From positions 186,001-250,000 of the forward strand of contig JACHLS010000004.1 of NCBI GenBank assembly GCA_014204635.1: a stretch of 64,000 nucleotides of DNA, in the 5' to 3' direction. The translations under genes and the position numbers were made by a program. Positions 52,665 to 63,149 of this stretch are shown here, piece after piece (position 1 is the first letter of the stretch; each line of letters starts with the position of its first letter). This DNA comes from Sporosarcina luteola (GTDB taxonomy: Bacteria > Bacillota > Bacilli > Bacillales_A > Planococcaceae). The notes beneath the pieces were generated by a model. That model did no database searches. It saw only the letters and a program-made list of their open reading frames with translations, and was not told where the DNA came from.

Positions 52665-54086
52665 ATGAAAGACTGGACCTTGAGCAAGAAATTACTTGCC
52701 GTTCTTCTTTCCAGTGTTGCATTCACTATCTTATTTTCGTTCTTCTTCATTCACTTCCTCTATTCCAAGCTATATTTGGATAGTATGGAAGAATCGATTG
52801 TATATCAAGGAAAACGAACTGCTTCCCATTATCACTACGGCGAGCTGAGTGATGAGATCATTGAGAAAATCCAATGGTACAATATCGTTTCGGAATATGA
52901 AATTATTGTTGTCGATCAACTGGATGACCTGTCCACTTATTTTCCTTATAAAATTGATTATAAAAATCTAATTGACAAGAAAGATTATCCTTCTTTAGAA
53001 AAAGGATCATACGTCCTCAAAAGAGGCTATGTAGAAGAGCTGGGAAGAGAAGTCCTCGGTGCCATTTTTCCGATAAAAGGGAACGATGGCTTAATCGGTT
53101 TTATTTATATTTATGTTCCTTTAGCGGATATTCAAGATGTGTTCCGTGAGAGTATTCCCATCCTGATCGCTGTCGGTTGCTTGTTCTTCTTTATTCTGTT
53201 CCTGGTTGTGAACCGAGCGTGGCAATCCATTTTTAAACCGTTGCAAGATCTGCAACATTTGTCAGGCGAAATATCAAAAGGCAATTATTCGAAGCGGATG
53301 CACACAGTACGCAGCGATGAGATTGGGCAACTGGCACAAGCTTTCAACTCGATGAGCCAGTCACTTGCACAGCAGGAGGAACAAAAGAGGGAGTTTACCT
53401 CCAATATTGTCCATGAATTACGGACCCCCCTAACGTATATTAGTGGGTATGTTCATGTCTTGCAGGATAAAATATATTCGTCTCCAGAAGAAGCGGAACA
53501 ATATTTATCCACAATTGAGAAGGAGACAGCCCGGCTGAATAAATTGATTAATGATCTGGCCGAATTGAATCATCTGCAAGCCGGCATGTATACAATCGAG
53601 CGTCAACCAATCGCGATCGCGCAATTACTGCTGGATACGCTAGATTTATTTCATTTTCGGCTTACTGAGAAACATGCGGATGTCCAACTGGAGTTAGAAG
53701 AAGACCTCATCATGGAAGGGGATCCACAACGAATACAACAAGTGTTTTATAATACAATTGATAATGCTGTCAAATACTCGGATGTTCATGGTGCTCTGCA
53801 TATTCAACTGACAAGGATGGATGGGTATGCACTCTACAGCCTGACCAATTCAGGGATGACCATACCGGAAAAGGATATCGGACGTATCGGCGAACGTTTT
53901 TTCAGAACAGACAAAGCAAGAAACCGGAAGACTGGCGGGACAGGTCTAGGGCTTTCAATTGTCCAGGAAATCGTGCGGATGCATGACGGATCTTTCAAAA
54001 TTACAAGCGATGAAACAACCGGGACAACAGTGGAAATCGAGTTGCCCTGTTTAACCATTCAGGGAAAGGACGATTCATGTGACTAA
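52665..54086 (+). CDS. Membrane sensor histidine kinase
   Basis: 473 aa: membrane helix (about 10-33), extracytoplasmic domain of about 120 residues, second helix (about 160-182), HAMP, HisKA with H250 (FTSNIVHELRTPLTYI), and HATPase_c with N box NTIDNAVKYS, F box GERFFRTD and G box GGTGLGLSIV. The true start is ATG 52665, using GAGGTG at the end of the regulator gene; the upstream 55 codons overlap the regulator and are rejected. Signal unknown; the context suggests copper or oxidase status. Confidence 0.92.
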   Translation: MKDWTLSKKLLAVLLSSVAFTILFSFFFIHFLYSKLYLDSMEESIVYQGKRTASHYHYGELSDEIIEKIQWYNIVSEYEIIVVDQLDDLSTYFPYKIDYKNLIDKKDYPSLEKGSYVLKRGYVEELGREVLGAIFPIKGNDGLIGFIYIYVPLADIQDVFRESIPILIAVGCLFFFILFLVVNRAWQSIFKPLQDLQHLSGEISKGNYSKRMHTVRSDEIGQLAQAFNSMSQSLAQQEEQKREFTSNIVHELRTPLTYISGYVHVLQDKIYSSPEEAEQYLSTIEKETARLNKLINDLAELNHLQAGMYTIERQPIAIAQLLLDTLDLFHFRLTEKHADVQLELEEDLIMEGDPQRIQQVFYNTIDNAVKYSDVHGALHIQLTRMDGYALYSLTNSGMTIPEKDIGRIGERFFRTDKARNRKTGGTGLGLSIVQEIVRMHDGSFKITSDETTGTTVEIELPCLTIQGKDDSCD

Positions 54087-54639
54087 AAAAGTGATCATTT
54101 TCTTTTTGATTCTTTCTCTGTTAACCGGTTGCGGAGCGAAGAGTCAAACAGGGAAAAGCATCCCGGCTTTCTCCTTCACCGACCAAAACGGACAAGAATT
54201 TGGCACCGAACAATTAGAAGGGAAAGTATGGATTGCCAGTTTCATCTTTACAAAATGCAAAACCGTCTGCTCGCCGATGACAGGTGAAATGGCGGCGTTG
54301 CAAAAAACTCTAGCTAAAGATGATATGGGTATTGAATTCGTTTCCTTCACTGTTGACCCGACTGTGGATACACCCGAGATGTTAAAACAATATATAGGCA
54401 AATTTACTGATAACGAAACGAATTGGCATATGCTTACAGGATACTCCCAAGAAGAGATTGAAAAACTGGCAGTATCCGCATTCCAAACAATTGTCCAAAA
54501 ACCGAATACCTCCACCCAAGTGATCCACGGAACGAATTTTTATTTAATTGACCCTACAGGACACTTGGTGAATGAATATAATTACGTCGATGACGAATAT
54601 ATGAACGAAATTATACGGGATATAAAAAGCCTTCGATAA
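54079..54639 (+). CDS. SCO1/SenC family lipoprotein (YpmQ-like copper chaperone)
   Basis: 186 aa. Lipobox LLTGC (C18), thioredoxin-like fold with the copper/redox motif C60-x3-C64 (FTKCKTVCSPM) and the ligand H150 in VIHGTNFYLIDP. SCO proteins deliver copper to the CuA site of cytochrome c oxidase or act as thiol reductants. GTG start overlapping the kinase gene by 8 bp, with AAAGGA upstream, so the operon is regulator-kinase-SCO. Confidence 0.9.
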   Translation: MTKKVIIFFLILSLLTGCGAKSQTGKSIPAFSFTDQNGQEFGTEQLEGKVWIASFIFTKCKTVCSPMTGEMAALQKTLAKDDMGIEFVSFTVDPTVDTPEMLKQYIGKFTDNETNWHMLTGYSQEEIEKLAVSAFQTIVQKPNTSTQVIHGTNFYLIDPTGHLVNEYNYVDDEYMNEIIRDIKSLR

Positions 54640-54718
54640 TGGGAGGTATCAGTTGTTTTATCCGTTGGGTAACTGGTAGGATAAACATGGTCAAGAAATC
54701 ATTTCGGGAGGTATTGCT

Positions 54719-55030
54719 TTGAATGGACCGAAGGAAGAAATCATTTCTAGCCTTCCCTTTTTCAAAGTGGAAAGGACGGTCGTGTGGTTTGAGCAAAAAC
54801 AACAACAATCAACCCACGTGATTCAGTTATCTGGGAAACAAATTTGCACGCCCAGTCATACATTTGCCTTATCACATGTGCATGATGTTTCCTATCGTCC
54901 GTTTTCAAACGGAGAGGGCCTCTTTTATCTGCATACGAGTCAAGGTCTATTCACATTTGAAGTGAAAACAGATCCCAGCCACTTTATAACTGCTTACCGC
55001 AAATTACGTGGTGACTTTTTTCCTCTTTGA
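54719..55030 (+). CDS. Small protein of unknown function
   Basis: 103 aa, beta-rich and without membrane segments (HVIQLSGKQICTPSHTF, LFYLHTSQGLFTFEV). TTG start with GGGAGGTA about 5 bp upstream. Family not recognised. Follows the SCO1 gene by 79 bp and may share its transcript. Confidence 0.6.
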   Translation: MNGPKEEIISSLPFFKVERTVVWFEQKQQQSTHVIQLSGKQICTPSHTFALSHVHDVSYRPFSNGEGLFYLHTSQGLFTFEVKTDPSHFITAYRKLRGDFFPL

Positions 55031-55054
55031 ACTTGGATTCTCCTTACGGTATTT

Positions 55055-55079
55055 GTTTAATTCTTTGCATTTGAGGTAT
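55055..55079 (+). promoter_or_regulatory. Sigma-B promoter of the YflT-like gene
   Basis: GTTTAA (55055-55060), 13-bp spacer, AGGTAT (55074-55079); the consensus is GTTTAA-N12-14-GGGTAT. The gene family downstream is a known general stress type. Confidence 0.65.
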
Positions 55080-55111
55080 AGATAGACAAATACATTTTGG
55101 AGGGATATTTC

Positions 55112-55432
55112 ATGACATTGAAGAAAATCGTTGAAAATGCAGTGCAAGCAAAAAAAGAAATTGAAGAGCTGGCTACTCAAGGCTACTCACACGATGATAT
55201 TTACATTTTCGCACATGATAAAAAACGTTCAGATGATATTACAGAAGCGCTTGATACAGAAAAAGTCGGCATGGCGGAGCAAGGCTTCCTTGACAGCATG
55301 AAAAACATGTTCACTTCGCGTGGCGATGAATTGCGCAACAAGATGGAAGCGGCCGGCCTGACTGCGGAAGAGGCTGCAGACGCAGAACGCGAACTGGATC
55401 ACGGCAAATTGGTATTAATTGCAAAAAAATAA
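55112..55432 (+). CDS. yflT: General stress protein 17M-like (YflT domain)
   Basis: 106 aa. YflT domain at about 5-70: ELATQGYSHDDIYIFAHDKKR, then the hinge AEQGFLDSMKNMFTSRGDELRNKM and a Glu/Ala-rich C-terminus. Members are sigma-B-controlled and of unknown biochemical role. ATG at 55112 with GGAGG 8 bp upstream. A sigma-B-type promoter precedes it. Confidence 0.82.
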   Translation: MTLKKIVENAVQAKKEIEELATQGYSHDDIYIFAHDKKRSDDITEALDTEKVGMAEQGFLDSMKNMFTSRGDELRNKMEAAGLTAEEAADAERELDHGKLVLIAKK

Positions 55433-55435
55433 ATG

Positions 55436-55475
55436 AAAGCCGGACTCTATCCACACTCGGATAGGGTCTTTCTTT
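55436..55475 (+). terminator. Terminator of the YflT-like gene
   Basis: Stem GACTCTATCC / GGATAGGGTC (55443-55452 with 55459-55468) followed by TTTCTTTTCTTT. Confidence 0.8.
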
Positions 55476-55529
55476 TCTTTCTCCTTCTGTCATTTTCATG
55501 TATGATGAAGATGGAAAGTAGGTGCGATT

Positions 55530-55916
55530 ATGGATTCAAAACTTTGGAAGCTCGGGTTCTTTACGGCTTTGACATCGTTCGTCCTTCTGATACTCGGTAC
55601 ACGAACTATTTTAGGAAATCATCTTGAATTAAAAAACTATCTGACGTTCGCCATTTTCGGGTTGACGGTTGGCATGTTGGCGACACTCTTGCGATTTTAT
55701 AAAATGAAAGCAGGCTTTTGGATTTTCATGTCTGCATTGGCGATCGGCTTTTTGGAAATGTTCCGAAGTTTTATTATGGACAAGGACGGCTGGGGCGATG
55801 CCGCAGGAATCCTTTCCCTCTTTATCATTACGTCATTTGGGTTTGGTATCACCTTGATCGTTCAAGCAGTCAAAATGTTAATTGCCTCCACGAAAGAATC
55901 AAACCGTCCCTCCTAA
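55530..55916 (+). CDS. Small four-helix membrane protein of unknown function
   Basis: 128 aa with four membrane segments (about 8-25, 38-58, 64-82, 92-116). TAGGTG lies 7 bp before the ATG. No family recognised. Confidence 0.6.
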   Translation: MDSKLWKLGFFTALTSFVLLILGTRTILGNHLELKNYLTFAIFGLTVGMLATLLRFYKMKAGFWIFMSALAIGFLEMFRSFIMDKDGWGDAAGILSLFIITSFGFGITLIVQAVKMLIASTKESNRPS

Positions 55917-55925
55917 AAGGACAAA

Positions 55926-55966
55926 TACTGTAAACGGCTCAGATGAGTTCGTTTATAGTCTTTTTT
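55926..55966 (+). terminator. Terminator before the tyrosine phenol-lyase gene
   Basis: 10-bp stem ACTGTAAACG / CGTTTATAGT with one mismatch, followed by CTTTTTT. Confidence 0.7.
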
Positions 55967-56013
55967 ATGTTCCGTTGCGAAAGTACTCTCCCTTTTTATC
56001 TCCCAAGGGATAA

Positions 56014-57483
<1,470 letters not shown>

Positions 57484-57492
57484 CGCTTTTAA

Positions 57493-57537
57493 AAAACTGC
57501 CGTCCACCCGATTATGTACGGGTCAAACGGCAGTTTC
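57493..57537. terminator. Bidirectional terminator between tpl and rlmN
   Basis: Outer stem AAACTGCCGT / ACGGCAGTTT and inner ACCCG/CGGGT; convergent genes. Confidence 0.85.
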
Positions 57538-57554
57538 TCATTTAAGTGCGTCTA

Positions 57555-58622
57555 TTAAGCGTTCACTTTATTTTTCTTAATCTGCTTACTGCGCAATTGA
57601 CCACATGCAGCATCAATGTCTGTTCCATGTTCCAGACGTACGCCGCAATTGATTCCCCGTTTTTTCAACGTCTCGTAAAATGTCTTGATCGATGCTGGTT
57701 CACTCCGTTGATATTGACTATGTTCGTCAACCGGGTTGTATGGGATCAAGTTGACATACGATAAATGCCGCTTATTATACAGCAGCTTGGCCAACTGCTC
57801 CGCCTCCGCAGCATGATCATTCACATCATTCAACAGGATATACTCAAACGTAATCCGTCGATTGGTCGTTTCCAAGTAGTAATCAATTGCTTCCATCAAC
57901 TTTTCAATTGGATAGGCTTTGTTGATTTTCATAATCTGTGTGCGCAATTCATTGTTCGGCGCATGCAAGGATACAGCCAAATTGATTTGGATATTCTCTT
58001 CCGCGAACTCCCGGATCTTTGGCGTCAACCCACTTGTAGATACAGTAATATGACGCGCTCCAATCGACAAGCCTTTTTGGTCGTTCACCACACGGAGGAA
58101 ATTCATCAAATTCGTGTAGTTGTCGAACGGCTCTCCGATTCCCATGACGACAATATGGCTGACCCGTTCATCCTGTCCAAGTTCATCCAAATGTTCTTGG
58201 ACCTTCATGATTTGTCCAACAATCTCTCCTGCATCCAAGTCACGATTTTTTCGCAGTAATCCACTCGCACAGAAACTGCAGCCGATATTACAACCGACTT
58301 GTGTTGTCACACAGACCGATTGGCCATAAGGAAATTTCATCAATACTGTTTCAATCAAATTCCCGTCCTGCATTTTGAATAAAAACTTGATGGTGCCATC
58401 CGCCGAAACTTGCTTTACTTCCTGCTCCAATGTTTGAATTTGGAAATTTTCCTCTAACAAGTCAATACATTCTTTATTTATATTTGTCATGTCCTCAAAG
58501 CGGGCTACTCGTTTTTTATAGAGCCAGTCCCATACTTGTGCGGCACGGAATTTTTTCTGTCCTTGTTCCACTAACCAATCTGTCAGCTGCTCCAAAGTCA
58601 AACCGTAAATTGATTTTTTCAT
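57555..58622 (-). CDS. rlmN: 23S rRNA (A2503-C2)/tRNA methyltransferase RlmN
   Basis: 355-aa radical SAM methylase. Cluster motif [11 protein letters not shown] (C-x3-C-x2-C), the methyl-carrying Cys near the C-terminus ([21 protein letters not shown]) and GIGEPFDNY are typical of RlmN rather than Cfr. Adds a C2 methyl group to A2503 of 23S rRNA and A37 of tRNA. ATG at 58622 with GAGGAA upstream. Monocistronic. Confidence 0.93.
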   Translation of the reverse strand: MKKSIYGLTLEQLTDWLVEQGQKKFRAAQVWDWLYKKRVARFEDMTNINKECIDLLEENFQIQTLEQEVKQVSADGTIKFLFKMQDGNLIETVLMKFPYGQSVCVTTQVGCNIGCSFCASGLLRKNRDLDAGEIVGQIMKVQEHLDELGQDERVSHIVVMGIGEPFDNYTNLMNFLRVVNDQKGLSIGARHITVSTSGLTPKIREFAEENIQINLAVSLHAPNNELRTQIMKINKAYPIEKLMEAIDYYLETTNRRITFEYILLNDVNDHAAEAEQLAKLLYNKRHLSYVNLIPYNPVDEHSQYQRSEPASIKTFYETLKKRGINCGVRLEHGTDIDAACGQLRSKQIKKNKVNA

Positions 58623-58790
58623 TTCAATTCCTCGCTTCTCGTTTTGCATTCAGTCAGTATACCACAAAACCCACAGGAAGTTAACTGTACGAAATTGTTT
58701 TCTCCAATAACCTTCAGAAATATTCATAGTATAGAGTATTAACGAAAAATCCTGAATCATTATGGATAGACCTACTAATACTAAACTCGC
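58623..58790. other. Intergenic region upstream of rlmN
   Basis: Upstream region of rlmN on the minus strand. Nothing beyond its ribosome-binding site is supported. Confidence 0.5.
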
Positions 58791-58937
58791 TTATGATCCA
58801 TCCTGCTTGCGCTCTTCTGCTATTCCCTTTGCAATCCATTTACTTAGCAACGTTATGGATTGATCAAGAGTCGCTTGTTCAAAATCACTATAATGACTAT
58901 ATAACAAGAAAAACAGTTGAAAAATAGTTACAATCAC
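58791..58937 (-). other. Small coding-like frame (48 codons)
   Basis: GTG start directly after the TAA of the frame upstream (TAAGTG). Reads IVTIFQLFFLLYSHYSDFEQ, then an amphipathic helix-like tail ending AEERKQDGS. Protein-like composition, weak GGA 7 bp before the start. Family not recognised. Either a small gene or, together with 58938-59102, the remains of one. Confidence 0.35.
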
Positions 58938-59102
58938 TTAACTATCCAACAATTTTATTTTTCTTTCAGCCTGCAATTGCTCAAATATGGGTCCGAATTT
59001 TTTATAGTCATGATTTAGCATAGTTTCGGCTTGCTCTTTCGGAAGTTTGCACACCAACTGAGTGTAGTCATCATTTCCTTTAAACGGCAACTGCCTTAAC
59101 TT
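58938..59102 (-). other. Coding-like frame without a clear start (54 codons)
   Basis: Open frame with protein-like composition (PFKGNDDYTQLVCKLPKEQA ... FGPIFEQLQAERKIKLLDS). The only possible start is a TTG inside the terminator of the 59134 gene, with AAGG only 3 bp away. Probably the C-terminal remnant of a gene. Confidence 0.3.
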
Positions 59103-59131
59103 CTACTAAAAATTGCAGAAGTTAAGGCAGT
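59089..59131 (-). terminator. Terminator-like hairpin after the 59134 gene
   Basis: 14-bp stem CTGCCTTAACTTCT / AGAAGTTAAGGCAG; the T tail is poor. Confidence 0.5.
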
Positions 59132-59133
59132 GG

Positions 59134-59322
59134 TTATTTTGTGTTCTTAGCTTGTTGTTTATCCTGTTTTATTTTCATGAATAATACGAGCACATTCATG
59201 AGTGTCAGGACGGCGAGCATTACGCCGATCCACGTGTGCCCTTTCACAAAACGATCGATCGTGAAATAGGTCAGAAATATAATCAGTGCCACATCAATGT
59301 ATTTAGGTGTCATCATAGTCAT
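59134..59322 (-). CDS. Small two-helix membrane protein
   Basis: 62 aa with two membrane segments (about 9-25 and 31-50) and a Lys/Gln-rich tail. GAGGGG lies 5 bp before the ATG. It follows hisC by 41 bp on the same strand and may be the last gene of the his transcript. Function unknown. Confidence 0.6.
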   Translation of the reverse strand: MTMMTPKYIDVALIIFLTYFTIDRFVKGHTWIGVMLAVLTLMNVLVLFMKIKQDKQQAKNTK

Positions 59323-59363
59323 CCCATCCCCTCTTTTATCTCTTAGGGACTAGTATAACAGCT

Positions 59364-60443
59364 TTACGGATGGACAGTCGAAGCGGATGACAAAATGAGA
59401 GACAATTCATCCAAAAAGGTATCCATTTGTTCATTGGTGCCAATGGTAATGCGGATAAAATCGGATATTCGCGGCGAGTCAAAATGCCGAATGAGAATCT
59501 TTCGCGCTTTCAATTGTTCATATAACGTGCGGCCATCCAAGCTATCATGCTTTACAAAAACGAAATTCGCGGCAGACGGGAGCACTGAAAACCCCAATGA
59601 CCGCAATTGCGGGATCACCCGCTCCCGTGTCGAGAGGATTGCATTTGTCGTATTGCTAAAGTGTTCACTGTCTTCAAAGGCAGCCTTTGCTCCTGCTAAA
59701 GCCAGACGATCGACCGGATACGAGTTGAAGGAATCCTTAATGCGGGTCAATCCTTCAATCAACGATTCGGACCCCATGGCAAACCCGACCCGAAGACCCG
59801 CAAGAGATCTCGATTTCGACATCGTTTGAACTATGAGCAAGTTATCATAGGTTTGGACAAGCCGTGCAGCAGACGTCGGTGCAAAATCAATATACGCTTC
59901 ATCGATGATTACTACACGGCCTTTGTTTTCCTGCACAATCCGTTCGATCTGATCCAATTCTTCATATAAACCGGTCGGCGCATTGGGATTCGGCAAAATA
60001 ACGCCTCCTGCAGATTGGAAAAATTGTTCCACCGGCAATGAGAAATCATCATTCAAACGAACTTGTTCATATGGGATATGAAAAAGTTTGGCATAAACCG
60101 GATAGAAGCTGTAAGTAACATCAGGAAACAATATCGGTTTACCAGGTTCAAAAAATGCCATGAAAGCAAATGCGAGCACTTCATCAGACCCATTGCCGAC
60201 GAATACATTCTTCTTTGAAAGGCTGAACGACTCGGCAATCGTATTCCGCAACTCATCAGCGCTTGGCGAAGGATAACGCTGCAGATTTCGCTTCATTTCC
60301 TCTTGGATCGCTTGAATGACGCTTGGACTAGGGGGATACGGATTTTCATTCGTATTCAGCTTAATCAAACCCTCCTGTTCCAGTTGTTCGCCAGGTATGT
60401 AAGGATCTGTTCGCTTTACCATTTGACTCCAAAGCTCACTCAT
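59364..60443 (-). CDS. hisC: Histidinol-phosphate aminotransferase HisC
   Basis: 359-aa fold type I aminotransferase. N-terminal [14 protein letters not shown] is the HisC signature; PLP lysine in [14 protein letters not shown], and the C-terminal arginine in FIRITIG. Converts imidazole acetol phosphate to histidinol phosphate with glutamate. It may also serve in Tyr/Phe synthesis. ATG at 60443 with GGGAAG 9 bp upstream; overlaps hisI by 8 bp. In B. subtilis hisC lies in the trp supraoperon, so its place at the end of the his operon differs. Confidence 0.93.
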   Translation of the reverse strand: MSELWSQMVKRTDPYIPGEQLEQEGLIKLNTNENPYPPSPSVIQAIQEEMKRNLQRYPSPSADELRNTIAESFSLSKKNVFVGNGSDEVLAFAFMAFFEPGKPILFPDVTYSFYPVYAKLFHIPYEQVRLNDDFSLPVEQFFQSAGGVILPNPNAPTGLYEELDQIERIVQENKGRVVIIDEAYIDFAPTSAARLVQTYDNLLIVQTMSKSRSLAGLRVGFAMGSESLIEGLTRIKDSFNSYPVDRLALAGAKAAFEDSEHFSNTTNAILSTRERVIPQLRSLGFSVLPSAANFVFVKHDSLDGRTLYEQLKARKILIRHFDSPRISDFIRITIGTNEQMDTFLDELSLILSSASTVHP

Positions 60444-61083
60444 TGTCAGGCACTTCCCTTTTTGAACGACGCTCGCGCAAGACACGCACGACATCGTCCG
60501 TCGTTACATCAGCTAAATCCATAAGGACCAGTGTGTGATAGACCAAATCGGCAAGCTCATTTTTCAGTTCGTTTGGATCCTCGTTTTTAGCAGCAATAAC
60601 AACTTCAGTCGCTTCTTCCCCAATTTTTTTACAAACTTTATCAATTCCTTCCCGAAATAGATAGGAAGTATAAGAGCCTTCTAATGGATTCTGGCGTCTG
60701 CTTTGAATCTCAGCCGCCAGTTCGAGCAATATATTGCGGGATTTGGTTTCTCCATGAACGGATGAGAAAAAACAAGTCGCTTCACCAGTATGGCAAGCTG
60801 GACCCAAAGGATCGACTTGGATTAGTACAGTATCTTTATCACAGTCGAGACATAGGCTCTTCACAAGCTGGCGATTTCCCGAAGTAGCACCTTTATTCCA
60901 TAGTTTCTGCCTCGATCTACTGTAAAACCAGGTTTCCCCCGTCTCAAGTGTTTGCTGAATCGCTTCCTTGTTCATATAAGCCAGCATTAATACGTCACCT
61001 GTCTTATGATCCTGAACAATCGCGGGAATCAAACCTTGTTCGTTGAATTGCAATCCTTCCAACTCACTCAGCATAGCAATCAT
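60436..61083 (-). CDS. hisI: Bifunctional phosphoribosyl-AMP cyclohydrolase/phosphoribosyl-ATP pyrophosphatase HisIE
   Basis: 215 aa. HisI part (about 1-110) with [13 protein letters not shown] and the zinc ligands in [12 protein letters not shown]; HisE part (about 115-215) with [15 protein letters not shown] and [13 protein letters not shown]. Performs steps 2 and 3 of histidine synthesis. Two starts are possible, ATG 61083 (GAGG 6 bp away) and ATG 61074; both overlap the hisF end. Confidence 0.93.
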   Translation of the reverse strand: MIAMLSELEGLQFNEQGLIPAIVQDHKTGDVLMLAYMNKEAIQQTLETGETWFYSRSRQKLWNKGATSGNRQLVKSLCLDCDKDTVLIQVDPLGPACHTGEATCFFSSVHGETKSRNILLELAAEIQSRRQNPLEGSYTSYLFREGIDKVCKKIGEEATEVVIAAKNEDPNELKNELADLVYHTLVLMDLADVTTDDVVRVLRERRSKREVPDNE

Positions 61084-61837
61084 CCTTTACCTCAACGCCA
61101 CGTTCCAGCAAAAATTGTTTTAATTCTTTAATACCAATCTCGTCATAGTGGAATACCGATGCAGCCAGGGCCGATTCCGCTCGACCATTCGTCAGTACGT
61201 CCAGGAAGTCTTCTTTCGTCCCCGCTCCGCCGCTCGCCACGATCGGAATGCTGACCGCTTCGTCCAGCGCCTTGTATAATTCAATATCATAGCCGGCTTT
61301 TACCCCATCCTCATCAATACTGTTAACGACCAGCTCGCCTGCTCCCCACCGCTCGCCTGTTTTTGCCCATTCAATAGCATCGATTCCGGTATCTTCTTTT
61401 CCAGCTTTAGCGAACACTGTCCACTTGCCGTCTCCAGCTCGTTTCACGTCCATTGATAACATAATGCGTTCTGAGCCAAAGCGTTCCACAGCTTTCGGTA
61501 TTACATCCGAATCTGTTAATGCCGCACTATTAATGGAAACTTTGTCGCCGCCCGCTGCCAGCACATTCTCAATGTCCTTCAGCGATTTGATGCCCCCGCC
61601 GACAATGAAGGGAATCGGCACAACATCCGCAATTTCTTGAATTAAATCCAGAAACATTTCCCTCCCGTCGACTGATGCGGAAATATCATAGAATACAAGT
61701 TCATCTGCTCCATCAGCCACATATTTTTTCGCACGTTCCAAAGGATCCGCCACCTCTTGCACATCGAGAAACTTTCGTCCTTTCACGACTTTCCTATTAT
61801 CTATGTCCATACATGGAATGATTCGTTTCTGCTTCAT
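61064..61837 (-). CDS. hisF: Imidazole glycerol phosphate synthase, cyclase subunit HisF
   Basis: 257-aa (beta/alpha)8 barrel. Catalytic D11 (CMDID) and D130 (LSMDVKRA) are present, as are R5, E46, K99 and E168, the residues that in Thermotoga HisF gate the ammonia tunnel from HisH. So the protein looks built to work with a glutaminase subunit, yet no hisH is in this operon. Overlaps hisA by 4 bp and hisI by 20 bp. Confidence 0.94.
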   Translation of the reverse strand: MKQKRIIPCMDIDNRKVVKGRKFLDVQEVADPLERAKKYVADGADELVFYDISASVDGREMFLDLIQEIADVVPIPFIVGGGIKSLKDIENVLAAGGDKVSINSAALTDSDVIPKAVERFGSERIMLSMDVKRAGDGKWTVFAKAGKEDTGIDAIEWAKTGERWGAGELVVNSIDEDGVKAGYDIELYKALDEAVSIPIVASGGAGTKEDFLDVLTNGRAESALAASVFHYDEIGIKELKQFLLERGVEVKDDCYAE

Positions 61838-62550
61838 CTTCTGATCGCCTCCTGTAATGAGTTGATGGATACCTTGCCTTCATATAACGCTTTTCCGACT
61901 ATAGCACCGTATAACCCCATGTCTGCTAATTTCCGAACATCCTCTTCTGTTGAAACACCGCCTGATGCGATGATATCCAAATCGGTGGATTGATTGATTT
62001 GTTCCAGTTCTCCAAAGTTCGGACCTTGCAGCATGCCATCTTTTAATATATCTGTGTAAACAACAGTGGACACACCAGCCTGTTGAAGCTCCGCAAGCAA
62101 ATCCACTGCCTTTACATCGCTCGTTTCCGTCCAGCCGTCCGTGGCGACGAATCCATTGCGTGCATCGATTGAAACAGCAATCTTTTCCTTATATAAAGCG
62201 GCTGCCTCCCGCAAAAATGTCCGGTTCTCTATGGCAGCGGTCCCGATAATGACCCGGTTAATGCCGCCATTTAAATAGGATTTCACTACTTCGAGCGATC
62301 GGATGCCGCCTCCTACTTGCACAGGTACACGCACCGCCGCTGCAATATCTTGAATCACTTGACGGTTTACCGTGTCACCCGACCTGGCACCGTCCAAGTC
62401 CACAATATGAATAAATTCAGCGCCTTGCCGTTCCCATTCCTTCGCCATCTCCACAGGCGAATCATGATAAATCACTTCGTTCTCATAATTTCCTTGAAGC
62501 AAACGTACACAGTTGCCTCCCCGAATATCAATTGCCGGAAATAGAATCAC
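61834..62550 (-). CDS. hisA: ProFAR isomerase HisA
   Basis: 238-aa (beta/alpha)8 barrel. Catalytic Asp residues in FPAIDIRGGNCVRL and YTDILKDGML; phosphate-binding GGGIRS and ASGGVS. Isomerises ProFAR to PRFAR. It begins 14 bp after the hisB stop, where hisH sits in most Firmicutes. Confidence 0.94.
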   Translation of the reverse strand: MILFPAIDIRGGNCVRLLQGNYENEVIYHDSPVEMAKEWERQGAEFIHIVDLDGARSGDTVNRQVIQDIAAAVRVPVQVGGGIRSLEVVKSYLNGGINRVIIGTAAIENRTFLREAAALYKEKIAVSIDARNGFVATDGWTETSDVKAVDLLAELQQAGVSTVVYTDILKDGMLQGPNFGELEQINQSTDLDIIASGGVSTEEDVRKLADMGLYGAIVGKALYEGKVSINSLQEAIRR

Positions 62551-62564
62551 TGTACTCCCCCTCT

Positions 62565-63149
62565 TTATAATACGCCTTTTGTGGAAGGCACCCCGCTACT
62601 ATTCGGATGAACAGCACTTGCAATGCGAAGCGCCCTGCCAAAGCCCTTGAAGATCGACTCGATTATATGGTGGCTATTTTTCCCATACTCCAATTGGATA
62701 TGCAGCGTTACACCGGCGTGCCGGGTAAAAGCGAGGAAAAACTCCTCCACTAGTTCAGTATCAAAGTCGCCCACCTTGTCTTTCAATCCTTCCACCCGAT
62801 ACACGAGGAAAGAACGTCCACTAATATCAATGGAGACGGTCGACAATGCTTCATCCATTGGAGTAGACACAGTGGCATACCGCTCAATGCCTTCTTTCGT
62901 TCCGATGCACTTCGCAAACGCCTCTCCAAGCACAATGCCAACATCCTCAGCCGAATGGTGCTGGTCGACTTCCAGATCACCAACACATTGCACTTCTAAA
63001 TCAAAACGGCCATGGTTTGTGAATAATGTGAGCATATGATCGAGGAATCCGACACCCGTTTGAATAGCGATTTTTCCTGTGCCATCCAGGTTGAGCTCCA
63101 ACTCCACAGCCGTCTCTGTCGTTCGTCTAGATACCCGTTCTCTTCGCAT
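62565..63149 (-). CDS. hisB: Imidazoleglycerol-phosphate dehydratase HisB
   Basis: 194-aa monofunctional IGPD. Manganese-binding motifs FLDHML, DQHHSAEDVGI, FTRHAGVTLH and KNSHHIIESIFKGFGRAL. Converts IGP to imidazole acetol phosphate. Its ATG lies 23 bp inside the end of hisD, with GGAGG about 9 bp upstream. Confidence 0.95.
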   Translation of the reverse strand: MRRERVSRRTTETAVELELNLDGTGKIAIQTGVGFLDHMLTLFTNHGRFDLEVQCVGDLEVDQHHSAEDVGIVLGEAFAKCIGTKEGIERYATVSTPMDEALSTVSIDISGRSFLVYRVEGLKDKVGDFDTELVEEFFLAFTRHAGVTLHIQLEYGKNSHHIIESIFKGFGRALRIASAVHPNSSGVPSTKGVL

